Shown here: positions 5,722-7,694 of the stretch, one piece after another
Position numbering within the stretch: position 1 is the first letter of the stretch
Layout: each line of letters begins with the position of its first letter
From: CG2-30-44-17 sp964344725
GTDB lineage: Bacteria; Patescibacteriota; Gracilibacteria; UBA1369; UBA12470
DNA: 7,694 bases
Reading direction: 5' to 3'
NCBI GenBank assembly: GCA_964344725.1
Contig: CAYFOI010000038.1
Coordinates: 1-7,694 of the forward strand
Made by a program: the position numbers and the translations under genes
The notes under the pieces: model-generated
Told to the model about the DNA's origin: nothing
Seen by the model: only the letters and a program-made list of their open reading frames with translations
Database searches by the model: none

Positions 5722-5913
5722 TCAAACATACATCTCTACCGCAATAACATCCGAAGGTTCTTCAGGCCTTAACAAAGGATCCAACCATCTTTCAAGCTCC
5801 TGACGAGTAACCCAAACATGAGACCCATCACTCCTAACCAACCTATGCTCTTTGGCAGGAACTGAAACGTTCCGTTCAAAAAAATCATCAACAACCTCTG
5901 CATACTCACACAT
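5722..5913 (-). CDS. Small protein of unknown function (63 aa)
   Basis: I do not recognise this protein. It is soluble and mixed in charge, with an acidic N-terminal helix-like stretch (EYAEVVDDFFERN, 3-15), a basic middle with the tryptophan-containing stretch RSDGSHVWVTRQELERWLDPLL (27-48), and an acidic/hydrophobic tail. A single cysteine is at position 2. It sits in the same orientation as its neighbours, 35 bases after the acidic membrane protein gene and 55 bases before pyrH, so it is probably part of the same transcript. There is no good alternative frame. The support is mainly position, strand and the absence of a competing gene, so it could be a spurious frame. Confidence 0.55.
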   Translation of the reverse strand: MCEYAEVVDDFFERNVSVPAKEHRLVRSDGSHVWVTRQELERWLDPLLRPEEPSDVIAVEMYV

Positions 5914-5948
5914 AGAACAAACTTAAGGTCGCCAATAATAACAACACT

Positions 5949-6320
5949 TTACCTAGCAAGCAAGAAGTAAGTAACCGCAACACCAATCACAATCCCCAGA
6001 ATAAAAACGATCGGCAGCTTCCTCTCATTTTGCCCATCATGAGCATTCGCGAGATCGGTCAGCAGATTCGTACTAATAATAATCTCCTGATCCGCATTCC
6101 TCTCAACAATATCGAGGAAACTATGATTCGCCACCAACTTCACAAACCTACCAAAAGTAATCTTAACCCTGCTCGCAGGCTCATCCTCCGAAACAACATC
6201 CTGCTCGAGCTCCTCGTCCAAACCAGGAAGATCATCTTCCATATCAAGATCATCAACCTCCGGCTGCTCTTCTACGTCATCATCTTCGAGCTCTTCTTCT
6301 GGAATTTTTATGTCGTCCAT
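5949..6320 (-). CDS. Acidic tail-anchored membrane protein, unknown function
   Basis: The 123-residue product has three parts. Residues 1-50 are extremely rich in D and E and probably disordered. Residues 51-100 form a small soluble segment (RVKITFGRFVKLVANHSFLDIVERN region). Residues 103-121 are one hydrophobic helix (PIVFILGIVIGVAVTYFLL) followed by AR at the very end. There is no signal peptide, so it should be anchored by its C-terminus with the acidic part in the cytoplasm. I recognise no family. It lies downstream of the pilT and cNMP-GAF genes and could serve as a membrane partner of that system, which is only suggested by gene order. The ATG at 6320 has an A-rich leader and no Shine-Dalgarno sequence. 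Confidence 0.78.
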   Translation of the reverse strand: MDDIKIPEEELEDDDVEEQPEVDDLDMEDDLPGLDEELEQDVVSEDEPASRVKITFGRFVKLVANHSFLDIVERNADQEIIISTNLLTDLANAHDGQNERKLPIVFILGIVIGVAVTYFLLAR

Positions 6321-6343
6321 ATTTTTGTTTTTAAACTAAAAAG

Positions 6344-6349
6344 ATTTTA
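6344..6349 (-). promoter_or_regulatory. Possible extended -10 upstream of the acidic protein gene
   Basis: On the minus strand TGT-TAAAAT combines an extended -10 TG with a 5 of 6 match to TATAAT. The start would be near 6337, about 17 bases before the ATG. The only -35 candidate is a weak TTGTAG about 18 bases upstream, at the edge of the heptamer repeat. Confidence 0.3.
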
Positions 6350-6363
6350 ACACACACCAAAAC

Positions 6364-6398
6364 TCAACTACAAGCTACAAACTACCAGCTACAAGCTA
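6364..6398. repeat. Heptamer tandem repeat (CAAGCTA-like)
   Basis: Five in-phase 7-base units on the plus strand: TCAACTA, CAAGCTA, CAAACTA, CCAGCTA, CAAGCTA. On the transcribed minus strand each unit carries TAG, or TAGTT in diverged units, and because 7 is not a multiple of 3 the stops fall in all frames. The tract lies 8 bases after the cNMP-GAF stop codon. Confidence 0.75.
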
Positions 6399-6405
6399 AA
6401 TAAAA

Positions 6406-7278
6406 TTATAATCCCGAAACAATCTGCTGCTTAAGCCTCACCCTCTCCTTATCACTCTCCTTCGAGTAATGTCTCTCTACAACAGTCCCCAGCTGCTCAG
6501 TAATAGCCAAAGCAAGCTTAAGATCTTTTCCTTCAAAACCATCTTCCTGATTATGAAGCACCACCACACCAAGATACTTCCCTTCCAAACTCCTAATCGG
6601 AAGCCATAAAGAGAATTCATCACTATCATCGAAACGGACACTAGGATCTTGCATAAACCCCTTAGCCTTGTCAGTTACAGACCCCATAACTTGCGTTACA
6701 AAATCCGCATTACTATCATCAGACGTAGCTAACATATCCTCATTTTCAGTCGCCATATTATGAAGAAAAATCGCACCTTCTTCCGCAGCAGAAACCTCGA
6801 TAAACTTCTCAATAATTTCATGAGCCACCATCCCCAAATCATCAGGACTATCGCTCAAAATCCTCGTCACATCGTACAAAGTCACAAGCTCCGAATTCAC
6901 ATACTGCAACCTATTATTAGTAATCTCAATAATCTCCATAAGCATTCCCGCAACTTTGGCAGGATCTTCAGAAAGAAGCTTCTCAAAAGAATCATACGAA
7001 AGCTTATAAGTCTTAGCCTCTGAAAGAGCCTGCGCCGAAGCCCCACGAGGCTTGTCAGTAAGCAACGCACCTTCTCCAAAAATATCTTCATCCTGCAAAA
7101 CAGCAAGAATCTTGTTCCCTCCACCAGATATAGATTTAACTATCTGGACCTTCCCACTAACGATAAAATACATATCACGACTCTCGTCTCCATCTTTAAA
7201 AATGACATCACCAGACTTGAAATCGACCTCATCAAGCGAGTCTTTCATAGAGTCCAAAATTTCTTTGAGTTCCGCCAT
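6406..7278 (-). CDS. Cyclic nucleotide-binding and GAF domain sensor protein
   Basis: The 290-residue product has an N-terminal cNMP-binding domain (about 10-125) with the phosphate-binding cassette FGEGALL (67-73) and R78 in PRGAS, i.e. the glutamate and arginine that hold a cyclic nucleotide in CRP-type proteins are present. A helix (about 112-140) leads into a GAF-like domain (about 145-270, with EEGAIFL and LWLPIRSLEGKYLGVVVLHN). The C-terminus is a charged helix. There is no helix-turn-helix, kinase or cyclase domain, so it is not a CRP-type transcription factor; it probably acts by protein contact in the cytoplasm. It follows pilT by 93 bases on the same strand, suggesting a role in control of type IV pilus retraction, which is inference. 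The ligand is not known, and no cyclase is in the window. The ATG at 7278 has no Shine-Dalgarno sequence. Confidence 0.88.
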   Translation of the reverse strand: MAELKEILDSMKDSLDEVDFKSGDVIFKDGDESRDMYFIVSGKVQIVKSISGGGNKILAVLQDEDIFGEGALLTDKPRGASAQALSEAKTYKLSYDSFEKLLSEDPAKVAGMLMEIIEITNNRLQYVNSELVTLYDVTRILSDSPDDLGMVAHEIIEKFIEVSAAEEGAIFLHNMATENEDMLATSDDSNADFVTQVMGSVTDKAKGFMQDPSVRFDDSDEFSLWLPIRSLEGKYLGVVVLHNQEDGFEGKDLKLALAITEQLGTVVERHYSKESDKERVRLKQQIVSGL

Positions 7279-7283
7279 ATTTG

Positions 7284-7311
7284 TTAGTATTTAGTATTGG
7301 GTATTTCTTAT
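7284..7311. repeat. Heptamer tandem repeat (TTAGTAT-like)
   Basis: Four in-phase 7-base units: TTAGTAT, TTAGTAT, TGGGTAT, TTCTTAT. It forms the leader immediately before the cNMP-GAF start codon; on the minus strand the two good units read ATACTAA. Confidence 0.6.
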
Positions 7312-7336
7312 ATATCTTGCGCGAAGCGCTCCATTT

Positions 7337-7385
7337 CTACTGACTACTCTCTACTGACTACTGACTATTTCCTACTGACTAATCA
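7337..7385. repeat. Heptamer tandem repeat (CTACTGA-like) entering the pilT 3' end
   Basis: Seven in-phase 7-base units on the plus strand: CTACTGA, CTACTCT, CTACTGA, CTACTGA, CTATTTC, CTACTGA, CTAATCA. The last two overlap pilT: on the minus strand they encode its final residues I-S-Q and its TAG stop. Every unit with CTA gives TAG on the transcribed strand, so stops occur in all three frames. A small GC hairpin, GCGC-GAA-GCGC, lies just beside it at 7319-7329. Confidence 0.8.
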
Positions 7386-7694
7386 AAGATTTAAACTGCT
7401 CAATATCCCTCGCCTTAGAAACCGCCGCCTCAGGCTCAATAAGCCCAGACTTCACAAGAGCTGCCAACGAAGCGTCAAGAGTTTGCATGCCTTCCTCACG
7501 ACCTATTTGAATCATCGAATAGATCTGATGAGTCTCACCTTCTTTAATGCAATTCTTCACAGCATCATTCACAACCATAAGCTCACTAGCCGCAATACGA
7601 CCGCCACCCTCTTTCTTCGGCACAAGAACTTGCGACAAAACCCCAATCAAAGAAACAGAAAGCTGCGCCCTAATCTGCTGCTGCTGATAAGCAG
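7372..7694 (-). CDS. pilT: Type IV pilus retraction ATPase PilT, C-terminal part
   Basis: PilT is a hexameric cytoplasmic ATPase at the pilus base that depolymerises pili, driving twitching motility and DNA uptake. Only the last 106 codons are in the window; the gene runs off the right edge, and reading through to it gives AYQQQQIRAQLSVSLIGVLSQ, the standard stretch after the Walker B region. Further landmarks are LVPKKEGGGRIAASELMV, EGETHQIYSMIQIGREEGMQTLD and SLAALVKSGLI, which are characteristic of PilT. The Walker A and B motifs lie outside. Residues similar to the PilT AIRNLIREGKTHQ motif are present as AVKNCIKEGETHQ. The final three residues and the stop codon are made by a tandem heptamer repeat. 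The frame is open at the boundary, so a TTG inside the window is not the start. Confidence 0.93.
   Translation of the reverse strand, partial: AYQQQQIRAQLSVSLIGVLSQVLVPKKEGGGRIAASELMVVNDAVKNCIKEGETHQIYSMIQIGREEGMQTLDASLAALVKSGLIEPEAAVSKARDIEQFKSLISQ

Noticed and set aside
6364..7385. CRISPR array suggested by repeated short units
   Set aside because: Units are 7 bases without spacers; this is simple tandem repetition, not repeat-spacer structure.

Overview
This is a compact, AT-rich bacterial chromosomal segment that uses the ordinary stop codons. TGA ends dnaA, rseP and frr at the normal family lengths, so TGA is not recoded here. No start codon in the window has a visible Shine-Dalgarno sequence. 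Small stand-alone RRM protein, type IV pilus retraction ATPase, and a pyrH-frr-rseP cluster without the usual lipid and isoprenoid genes together suggest a member of the Candidate Phyla Radiation (Patescibacteria), possibly Peregrinibacteria-like. That assignment is inference; no rRNA is present to test it.

Layout: at the left edge a short RRM-type RNA-binding protein gene (+) ends at a clear intrinsic terminator. It converges on dnaA (-), which is followed by a long hairpin and an intergenic repeat-like element. A spacer of about 190 bases, holding divergent promoters and several palindromes, separates dnaA from a Phd/YefM-like antitoxin gene (+). That gene appears orphaned: only a short remnant resembling the start of a RelE-type toxin follows it. 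From about 2.4 kb to the right edge everything is on the minus strand. In transcription order it reads pilT (3' part only), a cNMP-binding/GAF sensor, an acidic tail-anchored membrane protein, a 63-residue unknown protein, pyrH, frr, a 260-base gene-free spacer, rseP, and a small two-helix membrane protein.

The genes cover replication initiation (DnaA), UMP phosphorylation (PyrH), ribosome recycling (Frr), intramembrane proteolysis (RseP), and surface motility with a possible ligand-binding sensor (PilT, cNMP-GAF). The most unusual content lies between genes. Two diverged copies of a structured element (about 360-493 and 4128-4301) share a 10-base loop closed by a stem with compensatory base changes, and each carries three GCGAA-like motifs in similar order. 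Separately, four spacers consist of short degenerate tandem repeats. Three have a 7-base period and one an 8-base period, and two of them supply the stop codon of the gene they follow.
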